Source: Argentina anserina (lineage: Eukaryota > Streptophyta > Magnoliopsida > Rosales > Rosaceae). Taken from it: DNA of 64,000 nt. The translations under genes and the position numbers were made by a program. Shown piece by piece: positions 24,801 through 36,563 of this stretch. The stretch's first letter is position 1. Every line of letters begins with the position of its first letter. The notes below the pieces were generated by a model that saw only the letters and a list, made by a program, of their open reading frames with translations, ran no database searches and was not told where the DNA came from. The stretch lies in contig NC_065878.1 in assembly GCF_933775445.1 (NCBI RefSeq), positions 17,061,395 to 17,125,394 on the forward strand. Direction: 5' to 3'.

Positions 24801-25954
24801 GAGGAGGAGGAGAGACTATCCGGCTCCAAAATCTTTTTCAAGAAAAACAGACATAGGGCCTTTCTTTGACTAAGAAATATAAAAACCTTCTTGCAGCAAA
24901 AGCACCATCTTTTTTTATTTTCTGAGGAATCAAGAAATAATCATCTCAGGCTTCGGCACTTGATGAAAAGAACCCAAAAACAAAAGGCATAATTTCAATG
25001 CTAGAAACTTCTCATACGGCAGTAAATTGTTGATAGTTGCTCGATCCTCTAAGCAATACATATGGTCCAACTTCAAAACACACCACAGGATTTTCTCACG
25101 GAACCCACAGCTCTTTCAGCAACGAATACTTTGTGACACGTGAGACTAAATCAGGTCGCTATGTTCACCTACCTTGAACCAGGATCCACACATCCCAACA
25201 CCGTCTGCTAACGATTCTATTTCCTGGCTTGAGATCTGTAGTCCCAACAGCTATAAATCTACTACCAAAAACAACAGTCTGCAAACTTGATGCAACCCAG
25301 TTAACAAAAACAGCTCAATCGATAACCCATCTATGCACGGCTTTAAAAGATCATAACCAGCACTCCATAAAAACAAGAAAAACAAACGAGCATTAATATC
25401 CAAAATATAAATACAACGAGAACATCAGAGAAATATCCAAACATTACCAAACACTAATACGATCAACAGTAGCGTATTATATCCATATGAATCTCAATCA
25501 CCTCATTGCTCAACTCAAGAAACCAAACCCACCACACATCATTTAAGCATTTTATACTTGAATTACCTTCGAAAGTTTCAAATTTCTCAAAACCCAGACT
25601 GCAATTTCTTCTTTAACAAAATACAAGGAGTTATCAACCATAGAATCTGGCTACTGATAAATCGAGAGCTTCAAATTAATTAGAAAAAAAAACATCTTGA
25701 GTCAAATTGAACCGATTTTCAGCAAGATAGTTCAAATCTTTGATATAGTTTTGGATTAAAACAGCAGCCTAGACCTAAAAATTCAAGGCGCACAATCAAA
25801 CAGAAGTAAAATTTTCGGCGTCGGAGAACGGAATAGGGTTTACCTGAGACTCATGAACTTTACCAAAGCGAGAAAAGGCGTTCTCAAGCTGATGCTCAGT
25901 GACGTCGTAGGCCAGACCTCCGACGAAGATTCGGTACTCCTCTTTTCCGGCCAT
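21823..25954 (-). CDS. Glycine-rich RNA-binding protein with CCHC zinc knuckle, RZ-1B/RZ-1C-like
   Basis: Three exons on the minus strand, 25954-25844, 22740-22232 and 22054-21823, join in frame across GT-AG introns to give 283 aa. Residues about 8-83 form one RRM with RNP2 (RIFVGGL) and RNP1 (RGFGFITF). A Gly-rich linker follows, then a CCHC zinc knuckle at 125-138 (CFKCGRTGHWARDC). The C-terminus is rich in Arg, Asp, Tyr and Gly with repeated DRY/DRF units and ends SSFDRY. This architecture is that of plant RZ-1 nuclear proteins, which bind RNA, interact with SR splicing factors and affect pre-mRNA splicing. The first intron (3.1 kb) splits the RRM, a position shared with other plant glycine-rich RRM genes. 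The start is the only ATG before RNP2. Paralogue within RZ-1 not resolved; RZ-1C fits best. Confidence 0.92.
22741..25843 (-). other. Intron 1 of the RZ-1-like gene, 3.1 kb
   Basis: No open gene is visible. It holds a CA dinucleotide run (about 23172-23200) and a tandem duplication of about 130 bp (see separate entry). The donor is CAG|GTAAAC at the high-coordinate end and the acceptor is AATGCAG at 22741. Long introns at this position of GRP/RZ genes can be alternatively spliced, but the sequence alone cannot show that. Confidence 0.6.
23718..23987. repeat. Tandem duplication of ~130 bp in RZ-1 intron 1
   Basis: Unit 1 (about 23718-23852) and unit 2 (about 23850-23987) share catctagtt(g)actggcagcaacc, ctagctccttcagtctt and acagccaagatac. 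Units are diverged by scattered substitutions and short gaps. Confidence 0.6.
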
Positions 25955-26009
25955 CTCTTTCACTCTCTCTGTGAATTTTGCTTTGTACCCAAACCCTAAC
26001 CGCTTCGGC

Positions 26010-26026
26010 CCTCTTTATATTGCCTC
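26010..26026 (-). promoter_or_regulatory. Likely TATA box of the RZ-1-like gene
   Basis: The minus strand reads ggcaatataaagaggg about 60-70 bp upstream of the ATG at 25954, a typical TATA box implying a short leader. Confidence 0.45.
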
Positions 26027-26168
26027 CGTCTTTACTTTGAATTTCCCTTTTCCTTTGTTCTCTTTCTTTTTATTTACTTAATGTACTAGGATATCCCAAA
26101 CTTTTTATGTATTTTCACTTTCGTCCTCAAACTTTTGTATTTAGACTAAAATTGTTAGCTTAGGTTGG

Positions 26169-26623
26169 TGTATGAACTATGTAGCACGGACACGGACACA
26201 GACACGGACACGGACACGAGAAATTAATTTTTTTTTGACACGTTAATTAAATATTTAATTTTAATATATATACTTATTAAAAAACTAATTTAAAGAGTTT
26301 GAAAATATTTACATTCATATATATATATATATATTAGAATATGCATTAATGTTAATAAAAGTCATTCTTCATGAGTGGTTAAGGAGTTGCAAGGTAAATG
26401 AGACATCCGTGGTTTCGAATATGATTGCTCACAATTTTGGATTTTTTCTATTAAATTGAGTATTTGTGTGTTTATTGTGTGTCCCATACAAGATACATGT
26501 GTCCATGACGTGTCCCCATCCGATATACGCGTGTCCTAGCGTATTTTCTCGTGTCCGAGCGTATCCGTGTCGGACACGCGATACGGGAGTTAAGTCATGT
26601 GTCCGTGCAACCTAGTGTATGAC
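26169..26623. mobile_element. hAT-type MITE with GGACAC-rich ends, copy 1
   Basis: The element spans 26177-26615. The left end CTATGTAGCACGGACAC pairs with the reverse complement of the right end CTAGGTTGCACGGACAC. Flanks are tgtatgaa (26169-26176) and tgtatgac (26616-26623), an 8-bp duplication with one mismatch. Both subterminal regions carry many copies of cggaca/tgtccg, the clustered subterminal motif typical of hAT elements. A related copy is at 52999-53516. It has no coding capacity. Confidence 0.7.
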
Positions 26624-27040
26624 ACATGACTACGTGTGAGTAAAGCACTAATTCAACAACTCTCAACTATGTTTCAATACTCTATAACACTGTAAAGAGA
26701 AAATTCGTACAGTATTCCAATTATAGATTATTGTCAACTTTATTCATTTCCGTCTTTTCAATGTAAAGAACAAGTTTAACGTTCGCATCGGTGCTTCCAT
26801 GTAAGGTTCTGTCTTGTTGGCATTAGAAAGTACGGGAGCTTACTGAAGGAACTATGGCAAAGACAAGAAGGAAAGAACTGAATCACTGATCTTGATTGCA
26901 AATAGTTACATCTGTGAAATAATTACAGAAATGGACATACATAATTTACAGGATACTGTACATGAAATGGTACAGGTATCATATCAACTATCAACAAGTG
27001 ATTGAAGTGTGTTACATGTTCAGGCTTTTCATCCCAAGTT
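26624..27040. other. Intergenic DNA between the RZ-1-like and SPD1-like genes
   Basis: About 400 bp with no gene; it should include the 3' UTR of the SPD1-like gene. Confidence 0.4.
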
Positions 27041-28850
27041 CTATTGTTCTGATAAAAGAGGGAGCCTAGTAACAGTATTACCTCCATCACCATCGGTTAG
27101 TGACTTAGAGTTGGTTGATTTTATAGAACTGGATTTCACAGGTTTTGAAGAACTCTTCTTGTTTATCCTCACGGGAAGAATCTGCAACCTCGGATTGCGC
27201 TTAGTACCTGAGTTTTCAGCAGCCAACTGATAGCTTTCCACTAGCTCCAGTTGTCTGGCGATTATTTCGGAGCGTCTTGGAAGGAGCTCGACTGCCTCTC
27301 CACCAGGAATCACAATATACTCGATTGCAAGTCGAACCTCCTAAAACAAAGAGAAGGAAATGTGGTGGTATTATTAGGCAGGTCATATATGTTAGGATCA
27401 AATGGATATAAGTTATTGACAGATCAAAATCAGAAATATTGAAAGCAAATGTGGAGTTGCATGTCGTACAACAGAGAGGACAATTTCTCAGAAACTGCCG
27501 GTAGAGGTATCCACAGAAAATAGGTGGGATGAGAAAGGAAATGCACCTCCAAAGCATCGATCTCTTCTAAAGATGGTTTTCTTTTGGGTGCATCATCTTC
27601 AATTTCAATGTCAAAGGAATCATTGACAACCTGTTTTGGCAACGAGCCAACTGATTCCATTTCCAGGATCATACGAACTGCCTTAACGATTTGAGCCATG
27701 GTATTTGACTGCAAGATAAACAACAAATATGCAAGTGAATCCCAGGCCCCCAGCAAGCTTACAGGAATATACTAATAGAGTACATAGACGAGAAAGTCCA
27801 AAAAAAAAAAAACATTACCTTCATGACAAATACAGGCAACTGGTGAAATTTTGCTACACTGCGAATCCATGGGTTTTGCTTCATCTCAGAACCTGATGCT
27901 ATAATTGCATCTGCTGTTCCAATATCATCAGTTACCTCAATTTCATTCTCAAGCCCCATTACCTTTGCTACTTGCAATATGTCAGCTTCAAGGATCTGCA
28001 ATCAAACAAAAATGAAAGGATCAATTGAGATCATCTGCCTAGACAGCAACTATCGGCAATACAAGTTCTTTGAAGGGTCTGGGTCAAAACACATCTTCCA
28101 TGGGTGCAGATTTTCCAATTACAGCAGAAAGTGAACCATGTCTGCACCAAGGATTTTACCTTGTATATATATATACACACTGGTGAACTTCTCTTCTTGA
28201 CAGATTTATCAATGCTCAATCTTCTAGACACACTGGGTGAAAGATCTAGATCATCCTCGTCAGACTCCAAAACACTAGCTACAATGTCTTTAGTAACAAC
28301 AAAATCTGATGCTTTCAGATAGTTATGTTCAGATACTTGAGTAGGCATGCTAGAATCATCAGCATCGGGATCAATACGACGAACTTCAAACAAAGGAGAT
28401 TTCCCTATAAGCGAGAAACCTTGAAATCAAATTAGGTGTTCCCTAACAGAAAATCAACTAATAAGTAGAAATATAGGAGCAAATGTAAAGTACCAGCTAG
28501 TATAGCATCCACGGTTGCATCTAATCTGTGATGAACACGAAATTCTGTTTTAGATATAATCTCAACAGCACATGTAAATGTAGGAGGCCCCTTTCTTTCA
28601 AGAATTGTCTTTTGAACTTTCCTCTTCCTTGCTTCTTCATCTCCCAGGGTTACACTCTGCATTCACATGAAGAATTCCTTTAATTAATCAACTTTTTTAT
28701 TCGGGAAGCCCTTAAATTGGTAAGACCAACACACAATGAACCATGCAGTGTAAATGATGATGATTTAACAAGATAGCAACTTGCACAACTAATGGCACCG
28801 CAGACAACTATAAAATGACAAACTTGATGCATACCAGAAACTCAATTGGA

Positions 28851-28881
<31 letters not shown>

Positions 28882-30357
28882 TCAAATTTGAATGAATATA
28901 GCGTGGATGGGATTGTACCTCTATGCCACCAACAAGGATTTGTAAAGAAGGATTCTTCATTATGTTATCTATTGTCATTCCATGCGCAGTTCCCACTAGT
29001 TGAACTCCTCTTTGAGCAATAGTACTGGCAGCCAATGCTTCCAGCTCAGTCCCGATCTCATCTATAATAATGGTCTGAGGCATATGATTTTCAACTGCTT
29101 CAATCATAACCTGCATTAAAAGAAACAGTAAAACAAATTATACAACCAAAAGAGTTGCAGAAGCGTAAACCACTTGGGAACTAAAGCAACAGTTACAGAA
29201 ACAATCCCCATCATCGATGTCAACACTCACATTATGCTGCATGTTCACATTAGGAACCTGCATCCTCCTCGCGCAACCTATACCTGCATGCGGAACATCC
29301 CCATCTCCCCCAATCTCATTCGATGTATCCACAATGACTACACGCTTCATATGCTCATCCGCTAACATTCTAGCAATCTCCCTGCACCAATACACTAAAA
29401 ATCAGAAACATGTCCACTCTTCATTTCCAAGTCACACTAGGAAACACAACTGACTAGTACACACACCTACACACACCTGATCAAAGTAGTCTTTCCAACT
29501 CCAGGAGGTCCTATCACCAAAATGGAACCTCCACCCTCAATTAAGTCTCGGATGATTTCCGCACTTCCTGACACAGCTCTCCCCACCCGGCAAGTAAGTC
29601 CAATGATTTGCAGCTTTCGGTTTCGAATAGCACTTATCCTATGTAATGAGTTATTAATTCCAGAACGGTTATCATCTGAAAACTCACTCACCTGCAAACA
29701 GTAACAAAAATTTACAACATCTATTAAAAAAATACTTCCTTCTTCATCAATCATTTTCCAAGTGTAAACATATCAAAAGCTTCACTCTTGTTTAAATTGT
29801 TTAATCAAAACTGATTAGGTATCTATTTAAGGAAACTAAATAATAATTAATAATTAACATCACTAACCACCAAAATGAAGATACTTAATCAATACTACTC
29901 AGTTATTCATGATCACCTTAGATACAGCAAGCCGGAGATCATCGGGGCTGACTGGACTCTCCGCGATCAGCCAATCGCCGGACGGAAACCTCGCAATCGG
30001 AGGCCTCCCTAAATCCATCACAACCTCAATAAGCTTGTCGATCTCCTCATGCCTCTCCAGCTCGCTCTTCATCCTCTCCGGCAGCAGCTCCAGAAACAGC
30101 TCCATCTCCGTCGACGCCGCCGCGCTCGTCGAGGGACCGTTCCCGGAGAAGAAGCGATCCGACGGGCGGCGAATCTCCGGCGACGGAACGGCGTGCCGCG
30201 ACGAAGCAACTGCCCTGCGCACGCCACGTGTTGGACGGAATGAGGAGGAGAGTTTGGAGGAGCGGAGATAACAGAGGGTGGAGATGGGGATTTGATTGGC
30301 CGAGTGCCATGAGGTCTGGAGATCGAGGAGCACCAACTGCGAGCTCAGAGCTCTCAT
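27041..30357 (-). CDS. SPD1: Ycf45-type AAA ATPase, SEEDLING PLASTID DEVELOPMENT 1-like
   Basis: Nine minus-strand exons join in frame with GT-AG introns: 30357-29917, 29691-29477, 29381-29231, 29110-28919, 28656-28494, 28404-28160, 27995-27819, 27708-27547 and 27340-27041. The product is 681 aa. The N-terminus ([11 protein letters not shown], Ser/Arg-rich, few acids) looks like a plastid transit peptide. An upstream in-frame ATG at 30453 would add a Lys-run of 32 residues and is less likely. The AAA core has Walker [10 protein letters not shown] at about 208-216 and Walker B TIIIDEIG at about 282-289. An R3H/ssDNA-binding-like C-terminal part ([63 protein letters not shown]) follows. This matches the plant homologues of cyanobacterial/algal Ycf45; the Arabidopsis gene SPD1 is needed for plastid development in seedlings. 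It appears intact. Confidence 0.9.
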
Positions 30358-31247
30358 TTTTCTGTTACAGACCTCCTCGGATTGGTTGCCTGGATTTTCT
30401 TTTTTCTTTTTTTTTTCTAGAAGAGTTTGATTTTCTTGTTGGGTTGGGATCAAAGCTTAACGATTTTCGGTGAGAAGATTCGAGGGTATCGCCACTGTGA
30501 TTGGCGAATATTTGGAGGGAAAGTGGGGTCCACGAACAACCGTTGAAGTAAGGTTCACACACGTGGGGGCTGCTTCAGCCGCCACACAATTTTTTTTTTT
30601 GAATTTTCAGGCAATTTTGGTTTTATAAGCTTCTTATAAATATTGATTTTTTTTTTCAAATGGATGTGATGTTTACGATAGGGAAAAATGCACAAGAAAC
30701 TTGAATATTAAATTATGGAAAAGGAAAAAGAAAATCACTATACGCTTCCGGGGGAGGAAATTTCTTTGTTCAATTTTGTATTTTGGTTGACGTTAGAAGC
30801 TTTGAACACGCCACCGACGTAAATGAATCGTGTTTCAGTCGTGCAAGGTTGGTCAGACCTCGTAGATCTTTCTGTGCATATAAGGCTAATATCCTAATAC
30901 AGATCTGTAAATAGAGTTCAAATACATACAGTTCTGGTAAAACTAGACTCGTAGATCTTTCTGTGCATATATGGCTAATATTCTAATTAGAATCTAGCCG
31001 AGAGATGTACTGGCCCGGCAAAGTGGACGTACTGTTCTGGCCGGATTTGGAAACTCATACTACAGTGCAAGATCAAAGAGAGAAAGAATGCCGAAACGTT
31101 GACATTTTTTATTTATTTATGCACATAATGATTTACACTTCAATGACTTCATATACACAAGGTTGTAGCCGCAGCATACATATGCTGGATGCTCAGAAAC
31201 TACACTGTACAGTGATAAAGATAGAAGCCGCGCGCTGTGACTAAATT
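30358..31247. other. Intergenic DNA between the SPD1-like and ACR10-like genes
   Basis: It should contain the SPD1-like promoter (minus strand) and the 3' UTR of the ACR10-like gene. A 40-bp direct duplication lies at 30859-30898 and 30948-30987 (ctcgtagatctttctgtgca then gctaatat-ctaat). No other feature seen. Confidence 0.5.
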
Positions 31248-34200
31248 TTATGCAATCTGTTCCCAACCCATCAGTATATTTCGTACATCCTCCTCGATTT
31301 TGTTCCTTGGCACCCAAGGTGAGACCCCTTCGTCTAGCAAGAATCTGTAGACCTCCCACTCCCGATCTCGGATCTTGTGTCTCACTATCTCTGCCTGAAA
31401 TAGGTTGTCAAGAAAACACAATGAATGGTTGAATGACAAATTAAAGTGCTATCACTCCTCAAAGTTGCAAAAGATCGATGCAGGTCACTGGTATAGGACA
31501 CTCAAGTGTTGGTTAGAGCTAATACCGAAAAGATGTGTGTGCTCAGATCTTTGAGGGCAAGAGTGATATCATAAAAGACAAGAGGTCGACCCCTGCCAGA
31601 CAACTCAACCGGGTTCGCTACCAACAGCTCAGTGTCAGGACCGCGGTTCACCACAGCCACTCGAAGAGGACACAAAAGCTCCGCTCTCAAGCGAGAACAC
31701 AAGGCATCCTGCTTATGACGATCAACAATCTTCTTGCCATCTGCTTGCATTATGAACAAGTCCAGCTCACAATTCCCTTTTGTTATTTTATAGAATCGCA
31801 CATGAGACACCTAATATTATTCCCATAGTTTAAAATACAGCGGTCAGTGTTTATCAATAAGATAGTAAAATCTTTAAAGAACAAAAATAATAATAATAAG
31901 AGGACTAGATAGAATTTACTAGTTGGAAATGGCCACAAGTTCTGGCATGTTAAAATCCTTTGGTTTTGGAACTCTTGTATAGGTCTCATCTAAATATATG
32001 AAATATACCAATCTTACTATACATACATCTCTCTAGTATGATTTTACCTGAACTTCATCAACCATCTACAGTTTATCAAAGTTTAATTAGAATATGAAGA
32101 GTATACATCAAGCACTTGAGGCTCGTCAAATTATTCATTTTCTGCAAACTAACATTTATATTGACAGTGATGAATTCTGAGACAAATCCAAAATTCTTTT
32201 TCACCCTCAAACTACATAACGATAAGAAGATGTACCTGAATGTTATAATCCTTCAGTGTTCTCATGATGTCATACACTAGACCTTTATGATCCGGACATA
32301 ATATTTGAATTAGTGAGTGAGATGGGCTGAGGTTATTGTCCACTGTTATTGAAATGGGGATGGAGGTAACTGGTCCTTTTAGGCGGCCATTGGCCCACTC
32401 TAAACTTAACATTTCTTCAGTGATTACAGAAGGAAGATAATGAGAACCTTGTGAACATGCAGTAACTTTTGACTCGGCCAATTCAATTTCACAACCCAAT
32501 AAGACATTTCCCAAGACAGATTTCAGGCAGTGAATTGTTTCATCTTGTCTTCTTTTTGTATGCAGCAGTTCTCTGATTGAAAAAGAACAAGAATATGACT
32601 AGCCATAATTTAGAAGGAAAGATGAAACAATCTCAGAACTGACTCTCAACTGTTATGCCCTCACACAGACATGAGGATATACTAACACCTAGACTCCATA
32701 GTAGTTTGGACTTTGGACCAGTATATAAAATTGGAAACACAAGTCTAAAGAGCCTCTGAAAACAATGCAAACAAAAATTCGAAAGAGCCATTCTTTTATG
32801 AATTAATTTCAGTTTACCCCCCCCCCTAAACTTTACACTCAAAATTAGTTCACCCCTTAAACTTTTATTTTAATCAGTTCACCCCCTATACTTTCAAATA
32901 ACATCAAAGAAAGATAAAATTTAGATTTTCTTGGTTAAAATCCGATCAAAAACTATCAAAAGAAGGCTTCTAATCATATATGTAAGATCAAAACAAAATT
33001 CCTAATAATTTTACAACATTGAAGCTTTAAAATTAGATCTCGTAGCATAATTATCGATATAATCTATATGAAAATCTGAATTTTGTTTTTCTTTGATGTC
33101 ATTTGAAAGTATATGAGTGAACTGATTAAAATAAAAATTTAAGGGGTGAACTGATTTTGGGTGTAAAATTTATGGGGGTAAACTGAAATTAATTCTTCTT
33201 TTATTCTACAATGATACTAAAGAAATTTACATAACAAAAAGAGAAAAGGAAATGCAGAAATGATGTATCATCAATAGATAGGAAAATGATGTCAAAAGTG
33301 ACAAACCTGGAATCTGTAACAAAAAAAAGGTCCATCACTTTCCCATCTGGGGTAGTAGACACCTTCACTCTCTCTATTGTGAGCTCAAGCTCACAAAGGA
33401 CCTTAGTGACATCTATAGGATAAAAAGTATTAATGATAATCTCAAACTAAATATAGCAGCATACAGATCACTTTTAGCTAAAGATATGGATGCATTCAAA
33501 GAAGTAGGGAATACCAGGTAAAGGGAATGATAACAAAAACAGATAGAAACACCACTTCTACATTGACATGCACCCTGTGCTATGCACCTCTTATTCATTT
33601 GAACAGGACCTTTTGTTTGATACCTTTATTTTTTTTCCCTAAATGGGGTTTATGCAATGACTGCAGTCATCTACATAACAAAAGATCACGTTAACGCTTT
33701 AAATTTCTTTTTCTTTCCTTACTAGGCCAGTCTAAATAATAGTATATAAGTTATATCAACCTTTTTGTAATAAATTGGAAAAATTCTAGTCTATTCCAAG
33801 TAAAAGTTACTTGTTCAACTCATTTCCTCTTATACCTAGAAATCAATTATCTTCAGTCAATGCTCCGATACAGATCTGTCCATATCACAAAGTCAGAAAC
33901 ACCAAATAGAGATGATCGGCTATCTCAGGTGTCTGCTAATACAAACGAGACTATCTTGTCGAGCTCAAACTGTTACAAGGATAGTTGCATTTAAGATTGA
34001 GAAATGTTGATGAATCATTTAGCGAGATAAAATAACTGAAACATTTCTGTAAAAACTCAAATGAGAAAATTTTAAACTCTTCTATCTAAAAAACTAAGCT
34101 ATGAAGATTCGAACATAACAAGTAATCATGCAAGTTACAATCTTAGAAATGAAAGTTTACCGTGCAATAGGCCTTCCTGTTCATAAGAGCACCAGAATTT

Positions 34201-34920
34201 CAAAAGGAACACGTCTAGTGGCTTAGGCTGCTGGTTCTCCAGCCGATAATAGTATATTCCAGAAGTTGTAAAATATGATGGACACACTTCTAACAATCTC
34301 TTTGTCAGCAAATCCCACCTTGTTTCTGGTTTTCCCGCCACCCAAAACACTATGTAGCACCATTTTCCATCCGTCGAAACATCTTCAACACAAAAACAAC
34401 AAAATTGTTCACTTTCATCAAAACAGTAATGAATAATATTATTTTGCCATTATAAATGCTATGACCCAATTTCTGTTTCACTAAAAAAAAAAAAAAACAA
34501 AGCTGAAGACTCATTCTTTGCTTCTAATAAAAGCTTGGATTCACCAGTTAGTGTTTTAGAATACCTCAAAAAACCCCATTACATGCATTCTAAAGAATTT
34601 CAGATCCAAATAGTGAACTTTCCAATTAAGAATCTCTTAATACCTATAAACATCAAAACAAAACATACGACTTTCCCAGCTCCAAATCCAAAACCCACTT
34701 CCAGAAAAGCTTCAAATTACTCAGAAAACAAAGCCATCAAACCACAAGCCAGAAAAGAAACATCACCTCCTCGGCAAATGCTGAGCCCAAACAGCAATAT
34801 GACCCTGCACAGATCACAGCCTAGCCCAGTTTTGTCAGGGCAATTCACAGTGATCACAGTGGGATCTCCGGCCTTCTCTCCCTGGCTAATCACCACCACG
34901 TCCTCAAGCAAAACACCCAT
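31248..34920 (-). CDS. ACR10: ACT-domain repeat protein, ACR10-like
   Basis: Six minus-strand exons, 34920-34767, 34382-34161, 33412-33307, 32572-32236, 31810-31526 and 31394-31248, join in frame (GT-AG) to 416 aa. The protein begins MGVLLEDVVVISQGE and reads through ACT-like segments. One is at about 18-95 (TVITVNCPDKTGLGCDLC, DVSTDGKWCYIVFWV). A second is at about 110-165 (LLKFWC, DVTKVLCELELTIERVKVSTTPDGKVMDLFFVTD). A third is at about 245-320 (LIQILCPDHKGLVYDIMRTLKDYNIQ, LDLFIMQADGKKI). The last is C-terminal (RGPDTELLVANPVELSGRGRPLVFYDI, REWEVYRFLLDE). The order and signature phrases match the ACR9/ACR10 subgroup, and ACR10 fits better. ACT repeats are thought to bind amino acids and act as sensors; the exact plant role is not settled. 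Intron 3 carries a MITE. Confidence 0.9.
32791..33204. mobile_element. MULE-type MITE in ACR10-like intron 3
   Basis: The element spans 32800-33195 (396 bp) with inverted repeats of about 130 bp: left end GAATTAATTTCAGTTTACCC, right end its reverse complement. The 9-mer ttcttttat flanks it exactly on both sides (32791-32799 and 33196-33204). A perfect 9-bp target duplication plus long inverted repeats is the Mutator-like signature. It lies wholly inside the intron and leaves the splice sites intact. Confidence 0.85.
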
Positions 34921-35379
34921 TTCCTCCCGAGCTCCTCTGTGCTCTGTTTTCCGGTGACCACAAAACTCAGCAGAACATAAAAAGATTCCAAAGACCCGTT
35001 TGGATATCTTCGGATTCTTGCTCTTGTTTTTTACTGAGCTAGAATGGTGGGAGATTCCAAATAACAGAGAGTGTTTTTAGATCAGATGGAATCGTACAAA
35101 TAGAAAATAACAGATGGTGCTCTGTTTCCTTCTCTTGGAATATCAATTTCTCATACTTGTTGGTGGGAGAGTGAGTGAGAGACACATAGAGATTAAAGTA
35201 TTTGAAGTCTTCGGAACGTGGTGATTAGGTGGTCTCCAGTTCGGGTGAGACTGATTTTCCAAGATAACTTTTTGGTATTAGTTTACGACCGTCCTTAATT
35301 TTCTGCTATAACAATGAAATATAATAAATACAGAAGTTTGGTAAACCAATTACATATAAGACACCAAATCATGATAGTC
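34921..35379 (-). promoter_or_regulatory. Upstream region of the ACR10-like gene
   Basis: DNA directly 5' of the ATG at 34920 on the minus strand. CT/GA-rich short tracts (about 35160-35200) are compatible with a leader; no definite TATA box was picked out. Confidence 0.3.
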
Positions 35380-36010
35380 ATTTCCTGGCGAATTCTCCGG
35401 CCGATCTCTGACAACATCTCTGGCGAATTCTCCGACCGTCTCTAATAATTTCCAGCCGACTCCGGCGAGGTCTCTGACGACTTCTTGCAAGTTCTGGCTA
35501 GGTTCCGGCGAACACTTGCCAGCTCTGGTGAGGTTTCGGCAATTTCTGCATGACTCATGAAGACTCAGGATGATGTTATAAAAGATAATGTCACAGGACC
35601 AAAAGGTATTACTACCGGCAATAAAAACTACTCCGATGAGGTCTCAAAAGCTACTACTAAAGCATACAAAAGCTACTATGAATGTCTACAAAAGCTATTA
35701 TCAATGAGAAACAAAGCTACTACCAAGTTGTCCAAATGAATAAACTCTACTACCGTGCAAAGAAAAAGATATTACCACTATCACCAAAAGTTACTACTAA
35801 CAGGAAACAAAGCTATTACTATACAAAATTGTAGCTACTATCACTGTCAACACAAAGCTACAATAAATTACAAGTAAAGCTACTACCAACAGCAACAAAA
35901 GATATTGTCACAAGCAGAAAATATATTATTTCAATGTTAAAAGTTATTGTTAATGAATTGGAAAGATACTACTAGAGACCTAAATAGATACTATCACGGT
36001 TTAAAAAACA
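35380..36010. repeat. Degenerate short-period repeat region
   Basis: At 35380-35545 the unit tctccgg-cga(a/t)tctc/tctctgac recurs with drift. At 35580-36010 a unit of roughly 12-30 bp containing aaagctactac or agatactac recurs more than ten times with irregular spacing (for example 35648, 35665, 35690, 35712, 35828, 35877). Stops in all frames argue against coding. It could be a decayed minisatellite or the internal repeat of an unrecognised element. Confidence 0.55.
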
Positions 36011-36471
36011 TACCAGCCTAAAAAAAATATCATCCTTGTATGAAAAAGATATTTAAACAACTCAATATCGTGGTAGAAGGAGGTGGACTTGATCCAGTGA
36101 TAGAATATCGGATGTATCACCGACGATGCAGAATAGGTTCACAGCAATGTGGCAGAGCTCTGGGTACTTTACGGCATTGAAGGAAGAAAAAGAGCGGAGG
36201 GAGGTGGTGTTGGACATATCGATGATGGTGTTCTAGAGATCTCGAGCTTGAGAGTTCAGGATTGAAGTGTGGTGGCTCGATTGAGTCAAGGATCGCTGAG
36301 AGAGTAGCCGGTAAGCCTCTGCTAAATAGTCACAATCTCGGAGCCGTCGTTCATCCTGACAGAATCCTAAAGTGTGATTGGTTCTCAAGCACCGCAGCAA
36401 AGCCCTCAACTCCTCTGATCGCGTCTCCGGTGACTCGGCCTAGTGGCTCATGCTCTGCTTTGAACTAGACA

Positions 36472-36474
<3 letters not shown>
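36011..36474. other. Unassigned sequence before the GA microsatellite
   Basis: A short open frame (36262-36468) has no recognisable motif. No other feature seen. Confidence 0.25.
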
Positions 36475-36549
<75 letters not shown>

Positions 36550-36563
36550 TGTGTGTGTGTGTG
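36475..36563. repeat. GA microsatellite followed by a short GT run
   Basis: About 72 bp of uninterrupted GA dinucleotides (36475-36546), then a short GT run to about 36563. Such a long pure tract is likely to be length-variable between individuals. Confidence 0.95.

Noticed and set aside
30358..30453. Upstream in-frame ATG of the SPD1-like gene
   Set aside because: It would prefix the transit peptide with an acidic/Lys-run segment; the ATG at 30357 gives a normal plastid-targeting start.
36475..36563. Regular repeat that might be a CRISPR array
   Set aside because: It is a GA/GT microsatellite; nothing in the window has repeat-spacer structure and the genome is eukaryotic.
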